64,000 nt of DNA from Cryptosporangium aurantiacum (GTDB lineage: Bacteria; Actinomycetota; Actinomycetes; Mycobacteriales; Cryptosporangiaceae), in NCBI RefSeq assembly GCF_900143005.1, contig NZ_FRCS01000001.1:682001-746000 (forward strand), in the 5' to 3' direction. A program made the position numbers and the translations under genes. Positions 38,559-47,917 of this stretch are shown piece by piece. The first letter of the stretch is position 1, and each line of letters opens with the position of its first letter. Under the pieces are notes generated by a model, which was not told where the DNA came from, did no database searches, and was given only the letters and a program-made list of their open reading frames with translations.

Positions 38559-39908
38559 ATGGACGCCGGAGAGGGCAACGGGCCGCCCCGGCGGCGACAG
38601 CTCCGCGTCGCGCTGGTCTACGTGGGCCAGCCGGAGAGCGAGTCCCGGCCGGTGATGAGCCCGCCGATCGGTCCGCAGCTGCTGGGAACCCTGCTGCTCG
38701 AGCACGGGGGCGACGTCGAGCTGTTCGACTCGCGTCTGCAGCCGGCCGACGCCCTGCTCGCCGCGGTCGACGACTTCGATCCGCACCTCGTCGGGTTCAG
38801 CTACCTGTCGCCGAACGCGGCCGAGGCCGTCGCGCTGGCCCATGCGGTCCGGCGGCCCGGGCGGGCGGTGGTCGCCGGTGGGGTGCACGCCAGCATCCAC
38901 ACCGAGGCCACGGTGGCGACCGGCGCGTTCGACTGTGTGATCCGGCGCGAGGGTGAGTCGGCGATTCTCGACCTGTACGACCGGGTGGCCGCGGGCGAGG
39001 AACTGCCGCGTGTCGTCGAGGGGACGCCCTGGCCCGACATCGACGCGTTGCCGCCCTACGCGGACTTCGACTGCTACCGCGGCGTCTACGCGGGCTCCGA
39101 CGGCTACCGGCCGGTCTACCTGCAACTCGGCCGGGGCTGCCCGATGCAGTGCACGTTCTGCGAGCTGCCGAACCGCTCGGTGTTCGAGCCGCCGCGCCGA
39201 CGTTTCCGCTCGGTCGACCGGGTGATGGCCGAGTTGCACGAGTACGTCCGCCGCTGGGGTGTGGACTTCGTGACGATCGCCGACCCGATCGCCACCCTCA
39301 ACTTGCCGTTGCTGACGGGCGTCGTCCGAAGAATGGACGCGGAGCTGCCGCACGTCGGATTGATGTTCAACGGGCACGTGAACCGGTTCAACCGTGCGCT
39401 CGCCGAATGCCTGGGCGAAGCCCAGACCGGGCGGGACCGGGAGGGGCAGCGGATCACGGTCTGGTTCGGCTTCGAGAGCGGCTCACAGCGGCTGCTGGAG
39501 TTCATGCGCAAGCGCACGTCGGTGGCCGACGGTGTCGCGGTGGCGCAGCTCTGCCGCGAGTACGACGTCCAGGTGGGCGCGAACCTGTTGCTCGGTGTAC
39601 CGACCGAGACCGACGAGGACTACGCGGCCCACCACGCGTTCATGGATGCGGTCGCCCCGACGTTCCCGAACCCGAACATCCTCAACCCGCTGCCGGGCAC
39701 CGAGATGTACGAGTACTGCGCGGCCAACGGATTACTGCGCGACCCGGCCGACTACTCGATCTGGCGCGACACCGACATCGCCGCCCGGGGCGAGGGACCG
39801 GTGCTCGGCATCGACTACCAGCGGGTGCTGGCCACCTACCGGCACTACCGCGACGAACCCGCACCGGAGTCGGAAGAACGCTACCAGTCGTGGGCCGCCG
39901 CCGAGTGA
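38559..39908 (+). CDS. B12-binding-domain radical SAM protein
   Basis: A 449-residue protein with an N-terminal cobalamin-binding Rossmann domain (VALVYVGQ, QLLGTLLLEHGGDVELFDS, PHLVGFSYLSPNAAEAVALA) and a radical SAM barrel. The cluster cysteines are C194-P-M-Q-C198-T-F-C201, preceded by YLQLGRGCP. FGFESGSQRLLEFMRK and NLLLGVPTETDEDY are typical of the B12-radical-SAM superfamily. Such enzymes are often methyltransferases or ring-forming catalysts; no substrate can be assigned. ATG 38559 has GGAG 6 nt upstream. It stands alone between the LysM gene and nrdR, with no biosynthetic partners in the window. Confidence 0.88.
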   Translation: MDAGEGNGPPRRRQLRVALVYVGQPESESRPVMSPPIGPQLLGTLLLEHGGDVELFDSRLQPADALLAAVDDFDPHLVGFSYLSPNAAEAVALAHAVRRPGRAVVAGGVHASIHTEATVATGAFDCVIRREGESAILDLYDRVAAGEELPRVVEGTPWPDIDALPPYADFDCYRGVYAGSDGYRPVYLQLGRGCPMQCTFCELPNRSVFEPPRRRFRSVDRVMAELHEYVRRWGVDFVTIADPIATLNLPLLTGVVRRMDAELPHVGLMFNGHVNRFNRALAECLGEAQTGRDREGQRITVWFGFESGSQRLLEFMRKRTSVADGVAVAQLCREYDVQVGANLLLGVPTETDEDYAAHHAFMDAVAPTFPNPNILNPLPGTEMYEYCAANGLLRDPADYSIWRDTDIAARGEGPVLGIDYQRVLATYRHYRDEPAPESEERYQSWAAAE

Positions 39909-40058
39909 ACCACAACAGGTTGTGGATAACCGCGCCGAGCGTTGCGCGCTGTGTCACCGGTGATCAACAGCCCGTAGAAGTTGCCGGTGTTTCGTCCGAG
40001 ATCCGCGATTTCTCCGGCGGGTCGGCTTGCGGTCGTGGGACCACAGGCCTACTGTCGC

Positions 40059-40072
40059 CACTAGATCTAGTG
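40059..40072. promoter_or_regulatory. Probable NrdR box in the nrdR-nrdJ promoter
   Basis: CACTAGATCTAGTG is a perfect 14-bp palindrome that fits the NrdR-box pattern CAC-W-A-N4-W-GTG-like, 128 bp before nrdR. NrdR boxes usually occur in pairs; I could not identify a convincing second one at the expected spacing. Confidence 0.65.
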
Positions 40073-40199
40073 CTTACGGGCATGTAACTCACCTACCAGT
40101 AGGGTCGAGGTCCTGTTGAGGGCCGCCGATCCTTCCGTGGTGCGTACGGTTCGAGCACTGGATGGACGACGGCACGAGCGACGGGAAGGAGGGCGCACC

Positions 40200-40736
40200 G
40201 TGAAGTGCCCGTACTGCCGGCACCCCGACTCGCGGGTGGTCGACTCCCGCGAAGCCGAGGACGGCCAGGTCACCCGGCGGCGGCGTTCCTGCACCCGATG
40301 CTCCCGGCGCTTCACCACGGTGGAGGAGCCGGTGCTGGCCGTCGTCAAGCGCAGTGGGGTCAGTGAGCCGTTCAGCCGCGCCAAGGTCGTCGCGGGTGTC
40401 CGCAAGGCATGCCAGGGGCGGCCGGTCGACGCGGACGCGTTGGCCGTACTGGCCCAGAAGGTCGAGGAGGCGGTCCGGGCACGGGGCGCCGCCGAGGTCG
40501 CGTCGCACGAGGTGGGGTTGGCCATCCTCGGTCCGCTCCGCGAACTCGACGAGGTGGCCTACATCCGGTTCGCCAGCGTCTACCGCGCGTTCTCCTCGCT
40601 GGAGGACTTCGAAGCGGAGATCGCCGCGCTCCGGGAGAACCGGCCCGCAGACGAGGCCGACGCTCCCCGTCCGGTGGTCGACGTGACCGCGTCACCGCCG
40701 CTGGCGGCCGATCAGCTTCAGCCCATCAGCCCCTAG
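40200..40736 (+). CDS. nrdR: Transcriptional repressor NrdR
   Basis: A 178-residue regulator of ribonucleotide reductase genes. A zinc ribbon (C3, C6, C31, C34; VKCPYC and SCTRC) precedes an ATP-cone domain ([48 protein letters not shown]). GTG 40200 follows GGAGG and gives the canonical VKCPYC start. It lies 237 bp upstream of nrdJ on the same strand, the Streptomyces nrdRJ arrangement. The C-terminal 30 residues are an unconserved acidic/proline tail. Confidence 0.96.
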   Translation: MKCPYCRHPDSRVVDSREAEDGQVTRRRRSCTRCSRRFTTVEEPVLAVVKRSGVSEPFSRAKVVAGVRKACQGRPVDADALAVLAQKVEEAVRARGAAEVASHEVGLAILGPLRELDEVAYIRFASVYRAFSSLEDFEAEIAALRENRPADEADAPRPVVDVTASPPLAADQLQPISP

Positions 40737-40973
40737 GCGGGCCGGGCGCGACACAGGTGTGAATGGTCCGGCGATGCCGCCGGGCACGGCGGTTCGGTTC
40801 GGGGCGGACCCGAAACGCCGGAGCGCGGCTCTCGCGTGCGCTCGAGTAATCGAAAAGCGGAATTCCTAAGCACAACCCGGCGAGCGCGTCAGCGCGCGCT
40901 TCGCCATGCCCACGCAACGTGGGCCAAGAGTTCGTCTACAGGCGAGAATCTTCACGAGGGACAGGGGACGCCG

Positions 40974-43874
40974 ATGACCGAGACAGTTGGCTCATCAACC
41001 GACAGCACAGCCGCGCCGGCACCGCGGGCGCAGACGCGGCGGGCCGCGGCCCAGTCGGCGGGCAAGGGACCGGTCGGTAAGGGCCTGACTGTCGAGCGGG
41101 TGTTCACCACGCCGGGCGTCCACCCGTACGACGAGGTGACGTGGGAGCGCCGCGACGTCGTCATGACGAACTGGCGCGACGGCGTGGTCAACTTCGAGCA
41201 GCGCGGTGTCGAGTTCCCCGACTTCTGGTCGCTGAACTCCACGAACATCGTCACCACCCGGTACTTCCGGGGCGCGCTCGGGACGCCGCAGCGGGAGAAC
41301 AGCCTTCGCCACCTGATCGACCGCGTCGTCCGCGTGTACCGGAAGGCCGGGGTCGACTACGGCTACTTCGCGACGCCGGAGGACGCCGAGATCTTCGAGC
41401 ACGAGCTGGCCTGGATGCTGTTGCACCAGGTGTTCAGCTTCAACTCGCCGGTCTGGTTCAACGTCGGCACGGCGGCTCCCCAGCAGGTGAGCGCCTGCTT
41501 CATCCTCTCGGTCGACGACGAGATGGACTCGATCCTGAACTGGTACCGGGAGGAGGGCCTGATCTTCAAGGGCGGCTCCGGTGCCGGTCTCAACCTGTCC
41601 CGGATCCGGTCGTCCAAGGAGCTGCTGGCCAGCGGCGGCACGGCGTCCGGCCCGGTCAGCTTCATGCGCGGCGCCGACGCCAGCGCCGGGACGATCAAGT
41701 CCGGAGGCGCCACCCGCCGGGCAGCGAAGATGGTCGTGCTCGACGTCGACCACCCCGACATCGAGGAGTTCGTCGAGACTAAGGCGCGCGAGGAGGACAA
41801 GATCCGCGCGCTGCGGGACGCCGGGTTCGACATGGACCTGGGCGGCAAGGACATCAACAGCGTCCAGTACCAGAACGCGAACAACTCGGTCCGCGTCTCG
41901 GACGAGTTCATGAAGGCGGTCGAGGACGGCGGGGAGTTCCACCTCCGTGCCCGCCTGGACGGCTCGGTGATCGACACCGTCGACGCCCAGGGCCTGTTCC
42001 GCAAGATCGCGAAGGCCGCCTGGGAGTGTGCCGACCCGGGCATCCAGTACGACGACACGATCAACGACTGGCACACCACGCCGGAGTCGGGCCGGATCAC
42101 CGCGTCCAACCCGTGCTCGGAGTACATGCACCTGGACAACTCGTCCTGCAACCTGGCGTCGCTGAACCTGATGCGGTTCCTCCGCCCGGACGGCACGTTC
42201 GACGGGCCGACGTTCGTGAAGGCCGTCGAGCTGGTCATCACCGCGATGGACATCTCGATCTGCTTCGCGGACTTCCCGACCGAGCCGATCGCAGACACCA
42301 CCCGCAAGTTCCGCCAGCTGGGCATCGGTTACGCGAACATCGGCGCGCTGCTGATGGCCACCGCGCACGCGTACGACTCGGACGGCGGCCGCTCGCTTGC
42401 CGCGGCGATCACGTCGCTGATGACCGGTGTCGCGTACCGCCGCTCGGCCGAGCTGGCCGGCATCGTCGGCGCGTACGAGGGTTACGCCCGCAACGCCGAG
42501 GGCCACCAGCGGGTCATGCGCAAGCACGCGGCCGCCAACGACGCGGTGCGCCCGGTCGGCGCCGACGACGCCGCGATCCTCAAGCTGGCGACCGCCGAGT
42601 GGCAGAACGGCCTGAAGATCGGCGCGAAGAACGGCTGGCGCAACGCCCAGGCCTCGGTGCTGGCTCCGACCGGCACGATCGGCCTGATGATGGACTGCGA
42701 CACCACCGGCATCGAGCCCGACCTGGCCCTGGTCAAGTTCAAGAAGCTCGACGGCGGCGGCTCGATGCAGATCGTCAACCAGACGGTGCCGCGGGCGCTG
42801 CGCTCCCTGGGTTACCAGGACGAGCAGATCGAGGCGATCGTCGAGCACATCGCCCAGCACGGTCACGTCGTGGACGCTCCCGGCCTGCGCCGCGAGCACT
42901 ACGAGGTGTTCGACTGCGCGATGGGCGAGCGCTCGATCCGCCCGATGGGTCACGTCCGGATGATGGCCGCGGTGCAGCCGTTCATCTCCGGCGCGATCTC
43001 CAAGACCGTGAACCTGCCCGAGTCCGCGACGATCGAGGACATCGAGAAGGTGTACGCGGAGGGCTGGCGCCTCGGCCTCAAGGCCCTCGCCGTCTACCGC
43101 GACAACTGCAAGGTCGGCCAGCCGCTGTCGGTCGGTGGCAAGAAGGCGGACGCGGCGCGCGCTGCGGGCAACGCGGCGGCCGAGCCCGAGGTGCAGACCG
43201 TCATCGAGTACCGGCCGGTGCGCAAGCGCCTGCCGAAGACCCGCCCGAGCACGACCACTTCGTTCTCGGTGGCCGGCGCCGAGGGTTACCTGACCGCGTC
43301 GACCTACCCGGACGACGGTGTCGGCGAGGTCTTCCTCAAGCTCGGCAAGCAGGGCTCCACGCTCGCCGGGATCATGGACGCGTTCTCGGTGGCGATCTCG
43401 GTGGCGCTGCAGTACGGCGTCCCGCTGGAGCAGTACGTCGAGAAGTTCCGCAACATGCGGTTCGAGCCGGCCGGTATGACCGACGACCCGGACATCCGGA
43501 TCGCCAGCTCGGTCATCGACTACATCTTCCGGCGGCTCGCGCTCGACCACCTGCCCAAGGAGACCCGCGCCGAGATGGGGATCCTGACGAACTCGGAGCG
43601 GGCCGCCGAGCTCGACGGCACGTCGAACGACGACGTCGACATCGCGGGCCTCGCGGTCTCGGCGCCGGTGTCGGCACCGGCCCCGAAGAAGGAGGCCCCG
43701 CAGCCTCCGGCGCCGCGTGACCTGAGCAGCGCGCACTCGTCGACCGAGCTGCTGGAGCTGGTGCAGGGCACGGCCGCGGACGCACCGCTCTGCCTCACCT
43801 GCGGCACGAAGATGCGGCCCGCCGGGTCCTGCTTCGTCTGCGAGGGCTGCGGTAGCACCTCCGGCTGCAGCTGA
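40974..43874 (+). CDS. nrdJ: Vitamin B12-dependent (class II) ribonucleotide reductase
   Basis: A 966-residue enzyme reducing ribonucleotides with adenosylcobalamin, working with or without oxygen. Key segments are WFNVG, GGSGAGLNLSRIRSSKE, the active-site NPCSEYMHLDNSSCNLASLN (C381), and APTGTIGLMMDCDTTGIEPD. A C-terminal cysteine-rich zinc-ribbon tail (LCLTCGTKMRPAGSCFVCEG, then CGSTSGCS) carries the re-reducing thiols. ATG 40974 has AGGGGA at 5 nt. The upstream frame to 40836 is unsupported. Regulation by NrdR is expected; no cobalamin riboswitch is recognisable in the 237-bp leader. Confidence 0.97.
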   Translation: MTETVGSSTDSTAAPAPRAQTRRAAAQSAGKGPVGKGLTVERVFTTPGVHPYDEVTWERRDVVMTNWRDGVVNFEQRGVEFPDFWSLNSTNIVTTRYFRGALGTPQRENSLRHLIDRVVRVYRKAGVDYGYFATPEDAEIFEHELAWMLLHQVFSFNSPVWFNVGTAAPQQVSACFILSVDDEMDSILNWYREEGLIFKGGSGAGLNLSRIRSSKELLASGGTASGPVSFMRGADASAGTIKSGGATRRAAKMVVLDVDHPDIEEFVETKAREEDKIRALRDAGFDMDLGGKDINSVQYQNANNSVRVSDEFMKAVEDGGEFHLRARLDGSVIDTVDAQGLFRKIAKAAWECADPGIQYDDTINDWHTTPESGRITASNPCSEYMHLDNSSCNLASLNLMRFLRPDGTFDGPTFVKAVELVITAMDISICFADFPTEPIADTTRKFRQLGIGYANIGALLMATAHAYDSDGGRSLAAAITSLMTGVAYRRSAELAGIVGAYEGYARNAEGHQRVMRKHAAANDAVRPVGADDAAILKLATAEWQNGLKIGAKNGWRNAQASVLAPTGTIGLMMDCDTTGIEPDLALVKFKKLDGGGSMQIVNQTVPRALRSLGYQDEQIEAIVEHIAQHGHVVDAPGLRREHYEVFDCAMGERSIRPMGHVRMMAAVQPFISGAISKTVNLPESATIEDIEKVYAEGWRLGLKALAVYRDNCKVGQPLSVGGKKADAARAAGNAAAEPEVQTVIEYRPVRKRLPKTRPSTTTSFSVAGAEGYLTASTYPDDGVGEVFLKLGKQGSTLAGIMDAFSVAISVALQYGVPLEQYVEKFRNMRFEPAGMTDDPDIRIASSVIDYIFRRLALDHLPKETRAEMGILTNSERAAELDGTSNDDVDIAGLAVSAPVSAPAPKKEAPQPPAPRDLSSAHSSTELLELVQGTAADAPLCLTCGTKMRPAGSCFVCEGCGSTSGCS

Positions 43875-43881
43875 CGCGTAC

Positions 43882-43918
43882 CGCCGCCGCCCCCTGGGAC
43901 GCCCAGGGGGCGGCGGCG
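43882..43918 (+). terminator. nrdJ terminator
   Basis: Perfect 17-bp arms (43882-43898 and 43902-43918) with loop ACG begin 8 bp after the nrdJ stop. Confidence 0.9.
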
Positions 43919-43987
43919 TGTCTGCAGGGGTTCTCAGGTGCGCTGGGAACACTGGGCGCATCCGTCCCACCGTTCTCTGGAGCGTCG

Positions 43988-44950
43988 ATGCCTATGACGT
44001 ACGTGTCCCATCAAGTGCCGGCGCTCGCGGCGAAGCTGGCCCGGCCACGGTGGTTCGACGGAACGGCGGTGGCGCTGGGCTCGATGTCGCCGGACTGGCC
44101 GTTCGCGCTGGCGGGCACGCGTCTGGAAACGAACGCACACAACACACGGGGCGTGCTGCTGCTCTGCGTACCGGCGTCGGCGGTGGCGGCCGTGGTCGCG
44201 CGGCGGCTCGCCCCGGTTGCCGCTGACTACCTGCCGGAGTTCCCCGGGCTGCCGCTGCGGCGGCTCGCGCTGCTGGGGGAGCGGCGGCCGCCGATGGCCG
44301 TCACCGTGCTCAGTGCCCTGCTGGGGGCCTGGAGCCACGTCGCCTGGGATTCGTTCACCCACGACGGCCGGTGGGGTGCGCGGCGGGTGCGGTGGCTCGC
44401 GGCGCCGCACCACGTCGGAGGCCGCGCGGTGACGGGGGCGTTCCTGGCCCAGCACACCAGCACGGTCGTGGGTGGGATGGTCGGGCTGGTGCTGCTCTCG
44501 CGGGTGCTGCGGGAACTGCCCGGCTGGGTCGACGCGAAGCCGCCGGGCTGGGCCCGGGAGCTGCCGGGCGGGACCGCCGGCCGGCCGGGCGGGGCGCGGG
44601 AGCGGCTGGGCTCGGCCCGGCAAGGGCCGGGTGAGGCCCGGCAGGGGCCGGGTGAGGCCCGGCAGGGGCCGGGTGAGGCCCGGCAGGGGCCGGGTGAGGC
44701 CCGGCAGGGGCCGGGTGAGGCCCGGCAGGGGCCGGGGGATCAACCGTCCGGGGACGTACCGCCGGGGCGGGGCCAGTTCTGGGCCGCGGTCGCTGCGGGG
44801 ACCGCCGCCGGTGCGGTGTGGGGTTGCCGCGGCGGCTGGGACGGCCGTTTCAACATCGCGGTCCTCGTCATCCGGACCAGTTTCGGAACTGCCGCCGGAG
44901 CGGTCGCGGGTGCTCTCCGGGCCCGCCGTAAGCTGCGGGGCGCCAACTAG
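43988..44950 (+). CDS. DUF4184 family membrane protein with PGEARQG repeats
   Basis: A 320-residue membrane protein. The family start MTYVSHQVPALAAKLARP, GSMSPDWPF, WSHVAWDSFTHDGRWGARRV and the central hydrophobic helices match DUF4184, a family of unknown function with conserved histidines and aspartates. Between the last two membrane segments is a 42-residue hydrophilic insert made of heptad repeats. ATG 43988 has GGAG 5 nt in front; the second ATG at 43994 is an alternative. Confidence 0.82.
   Translation: MPMTYVSHQVPALAAKLARPRWFDGTAVALGSMSPDWPFALAGTRLETNAHNTRGVLLLCVPASAVAAVVARRLAPVAADYLPEFPGLPLRRLALLGERRPPMAVTVLSALLGAWSHVAWDSFTHDGRWGARRVRWLAAPHHVGGRAVTGAFLAQHTSTVVGGMVGLVLLSRVLRELPGWVDAKPPGWARELPGGTAGRPGGARERLGSARQGPGEARQGPGEARQGPGEARQGPGEARQGPGEARQGPGDQPSGDVPPGRGQFWAAVAAGTAAGAVWGCRGGWDGRFNIAVLVIRTSFGTAAGAVAGALRARRKLRGAN
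44615..44740 (+). repeat. 21-bp in-frame tandem array, 6 copies
   Basis: Units of GCCCGGCAGGGGCCGGGTGA plus G repeat every 21 bp from 44615, encoding ARQGPGE. Inner copies are identical; only the first and last differ slightly. Confidence 0.92.
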
Positions 44951-45009
44951 CGTGACCGTCGGGTGAGGACCGCGCGGCGCCCGGGTATGGCGTTTCCCGG
45001 AGGTGCTGG

Positions 45010-45747
45010 GTGCGGAACACACGATGGTCGCGTCTGGTCGCGGCCCTTTCCACGACGGCGGTGCTGGTCCTCGGCGCAGGCTGCTCCGAGACCGGTCTGC
45101 CGGTACTCGATCCGACGACGACCGCGGGGGCATCGGCGCCCGCCGAGCCGGGAAGCGTCGCCGACCCCACCCCGGCGTCGGTCACGCGGGCCCGAACCGC
45201 GTTAGACGGGCTGACGGTCAAGTCCATCCCCGGTAAGGACTCCAGCTACGAGCGGGACGCGTTCGGCGACTCGTGGAGCGACGCGGCGACCGGCGTCCAG
45301 TTCGCCCGCAACGGCTGCGACACCCGCAACGACATCCTGCGCCGGGACGCCGTCCCGGGCACCATCCGCACGAAGAACGGCACCAGCGGCTGCAAGGTCA
45401 CCGCCGGCACGTGGGTATCGCAGTACGACGGCGCGCGGTACACGAACAAGTCGAAGATCCAGATCGACCACATCGTGCCGCTCGCGCGGGCCTGGGCGTC
45501 CGGAGCCAAGCGCTGGTCGGCCGCGCGGCGGCTGGCGTTCGCGAACGACCCCGACAACCTCCTGGCGGTCGACGGGTCGTCGAACCAGTCGAAGAGCGAC
45601 AAGGGCCCGTCGGCCTGGCGTCCGCCGAAGGCGTACCAGTGCGGCTACGCGGTGCGATACATCGGTGCGGTGTCCAAATACCAGCTCCCGATCACCAAGT
45701 CCGACAAGTCCGCGCTGACGTCCATGCTGGATGGATGCCGGACGTAG
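45010..45747 (+). CDS. Secreted HNH-family (DUF1524-like) endonuclease lipoprotein
   Basis: A 245-residue exported protein. GTG 45010 follows GGAGG. The signal peptide ends at lipobox LGAGC, then a proline/threonine linker leads to the nuclease domain: YERDAFGDSWSDAATGVQFA, GCDTRNDILRRD, the catalytic DHIVPLARAWASGA and FANDPDNLLAVDGSSNQSK. The fold corresponds to secreted actinobacterial HNH nucleases. Extracellular nucleic-acid scavenging is a likely role, by inference. It converges on recQ, with only 13 bp between stop codons. Confidence 0.88.
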   Translation: MRNTRWSRLVAALSTTAVLVLGAGCSETGLPVLDPTTTAGASAPAEPGSVADPTPASVTRARTALDGLTVKSIPGKDSSYERDAFGDSWSDAATGVQFARNGCDTRNDILRRDAVPGTIRTKNGTSGCKVTAGTWVSQYDGARYTNKSKIQIDHIVPLARAWASGAKRWSAARRLAFANDPDNLLAVDGSSNQSKSDKGPSAWRPPKAYQCGYAVRYIGAVSKYQLPITKSDKSALTSMLDGCRT

Positions 45748-45760
45748 GCAGCGCTCCCGG

Positions 45761-47905
45761 TCAGCTCTCGGCGGCGAGCACCAGCGGGTAGACCGCGCGG
45801 GCACCCGCCCGACGGAGCGCTCGTGCCGCCACCGTGAGCGTCCACCCGGTGTTGACCCGGTCGTCCACCAGCAGCACCGTGCGGCCCTCGACGGCGGAGG
45901 GGCTGTCGAGCACGTACCGGTCGGCGACCGCGCGGAGCCGCTGGGCGGAGTTCATCGCCCCCTCGCCGGTGCCCGCGGCGCCGACGATGTCGAAGCGGGT
46001 GAGCACCGGGATCTTCGCGTAGCGGGACAGCCCGTTCGCCACGTGCGCGACCAGCTGCGGATGGGTGAGCGAGTCGAGGTGAACGATGCCGTCCGGCCGG
46101 GTGGCGAAGTTCCAGGCGTCAAAAACCTGCACCAGCGCGTGCCGCAGCGGCACCGGCAGCTCACCGTCCGGCGTCTCCGGGCGGAACAGGTCCCGCAGCT
46201 GGTTGCCCCACCCCAGGTCGGTCAGGCGCGCGATGGCCCGGCCGGCCTCGGCCTGCTCGTCGCGGGCGATCTTCCCCTTCAGCTCGACGCCGATCGCGCC
46301 CATCCCGGTCGGCCACATCCGCCGGGTCTCGACCGGTACGCCGGGCCGGCTGAGACGGTCGGTCGCCGCCGCGAGACTGCTGGCGTCGGTGGCGGCCGAG
46401 AGCGCCAGCCCACCGCAGTTGTCGCACCGTCCGCACGGCTGTGCCTCGGGGTCGTCCAGCGCGCGTCGCAGGTACTGCATGCGGCACTCGGACGTCGTCA
46501 GATAGTCGAGCATCGCCTGCTGCTCGGTGCGGCGGGTCGCGCTCACCCGGGCGTACCGCTCGGCGTCGTAACTCCACGGCTGACCGGTCGCGGTCCAGCC
46601 GCCCTTCACCCGGCGGACCGCGCCGTCCACGTCCAGGACCTTGAGCATCATCTCCAGCCGCGTCCGGCGCAGCGGAACGTAGGTCTCCAGCACCGCGGTC
46701 GAGAGCGGGCGGTCCTCCTCGGCGAGCACCCGCAGCGTCTCCCGCACCTCGTGCTCGGGCGGGAACGCCAGCGAGCCGAAGTAGTCCCAGACGTCGCGGT
46801 CCTCCCGGCCGGGCAGCAGCACCACGGTGGCCCGCTCGGTGCCGCGGCCCGCGCGTCCGACCTGCTGGTAGTAGGCGATCGGTGACGCGGGTGCTCCCAG
46901 GTTGACCACCCAGCCGAGGTCGGGCTTGTCGAAGCCCATGCCCAGCGCAGACGTGGCGATCAGCGCCTTTACCCGGTTGTGCAGCAGGTCGTCCTCGGCG
47001 GCCAGGCGTTCGGTCTGCTCGGTCTGGCCCGAGTACGCCGCCACCGGGTAACCGCGCTCGCGCAGGTAGTCGGCGACGTCCTGGGTCGCGGCGACCGTGA
47101 GGCAGTAGATGATGCCGGACCCCTCGAACTCGCCCAGGTGGTCGGCGAGCCAGGCCAGCCGGGCCGCCTGGTTCGGCAGCGCGACGACGCCCAGGTGCAG
47201 GGACGATCGATCGAGGCTGCCGCGCAGCACCAGGACGTCGTCGAGCGTGCGTTCGCCGGTGACCGACAGCTGCTCGGCGACGTCGCGGGTGACGCGTTCG
47301 TTCGCGGTCGCGGTCGTCGCCAGCACCGGGATGCCCGCGGGCAGGTCGGCCAGCATCGTCCGGATCCGCCGGTAGTCGGGCCGGAAGTCGTGCCCCCAGT
47401 CGGAGATGCAGTGCGCCTCGTCGATCACCAGCAGACCGGCGCTCGCCGCTAGGCGCGGCAGCACCTCGTCCCGGAACTCGGGGTTGTTCAGCCGCTCGGG
47501 GGAGACCAGCAGCACGTCGACCGCGCCGTCGCCGATCGACGAGTAGATCTGCTTCCAGTCGTCGACGTTCGTCGAGTTGACGGTCTGGGCGTGGATGCCG
47601 GCCCGGTCGGCGGCCGCGATCTGGTTCCGCATCAGCGCGAGCAGCGGGGACACGATCACGGTCGGCCCGGCGCCCGCCGCACGGAGGAGTGCGGTGGCGA
47701 CGAAGTAAACCGCCGACTTACCCCACCCGGTGCGCTGGACGACGAGCGCACGGCGACGATCGGCCACCAGGGCTTCGATCGCGGTCCACTGGTCGTCGCG
47801 CAATCGAGCGTCGGGGTTGCCGACCAGATCGCGGAGGTGTTTCTCGGCCCGCTCCCGCAGGGCAGCCCGATCGGTGTGGGGGATTGCCTCGGTGGAGGCA
47901 GACAT
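45761..47905 (-). CDS. RecQ-family helicase fused to a phosphoribosyltransferase-like domain
   Basis: A 714-residue protein. The RecQ core has Walker A QRTGWGKSAVYF, SPLLALMRNQ, the DEAH box VIDEAHCISDWGHDFRPDYR, TATAN, IYCLTVAATQDVADYLRERG and QQVGRAGRG. A zinc-binding four-cysteine segment follows (SECRMQYLRRA, PCGRCDNCGG). No HRDC domain is seen. Instead, the last 60 residues contain a PRPP-binding loop, VLLVDDRVNTGWTL, typical of ComF/type I phosphoribosyltransferases. ATG 47905 is 12 bp downstream of the potassium channel stop, so the two are probably co-transcribed. Confidence 0.9.
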   Translation of the reverse strand: MSASTEAIPHTDRAALRERAEKHLRDLVGNPDARLRDDQWTAIEALVADRRRALVVQRTGWGKSAVYFVATALLRAAGAGPTVIVSPLLALMRNQIAAADRAGIHAQTVNSTNVDDWKQIYSSIGDGAVDVLLVSPERLNNPEFRDEVLPRLAASAGLLVIDEAHCISDWGHDFRPDYRRIRTMLADLPAGIPVLATTATANERVTRDVAEQLSVTGERTLDDVLVLRGSLDRSSLHLGVVALPNQAARLAWLADHLGEFEGSGIIYCLTVAATQDVADYLRERGYPVAAYSGQTEQTERLAAEDDLLHNRVKALIATSALGMGFDKPDLGWVVNLGAPASPIAYYQQVGRAGRGTERATVVLLPGREDRDVWDYFGSLAFPPEHEVRETLRVLAEEDRPLSTAVLETYVPLRRTRLEMMLKVLDVDGAVRRVKGGWTATGQPWSYDAERYARVSATRRTEQQAMLDYLTTSECRMQYLRRALDDPEAQPCGRCDNCGGLALSAATDASSLAAATDRLSRPGVPVETRRMWPTGMGAIGVELKGKIARDEQAEAGRAIARLTDLGWGNQLRDLFRPETPDGELPVPLRHALVQVFDAWNFATRPDGIVHLDSLTHPQLVAHVANGLSRYAKIPVLTRFDIVGAAGTGEGAMNSAQRLRAVADRYVLDSPSAVEGRTVLLVDDRVNTGWTLTVAARALRRAGARAVYPLVLAAES

Positions 47906-47917
47906 CAGTTCTCCAGG

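Noticed and set aside
40737-40973. Cobalamin riboswitch in front of nrdJ
   Set aside because: I could not find the conserved B12-box or a matching fold in the 237-bp leader; control by NrdR is better supported.
40995-43970. A 991-residue open frame antisense to nrdJ
   Set aside because: A GC-driven shadow: nrdJ is intact on the plus strand, and the antisense translation has no recognisable family.
45010-47905. HNH nuclease plus RecQ helicase as an anti-phage defence pair
   Set aside because: The genes are convergent, the nuclease has a lipoprotein signal peptide and works outside the cell, and RecQ groups with the potassium channel gene.
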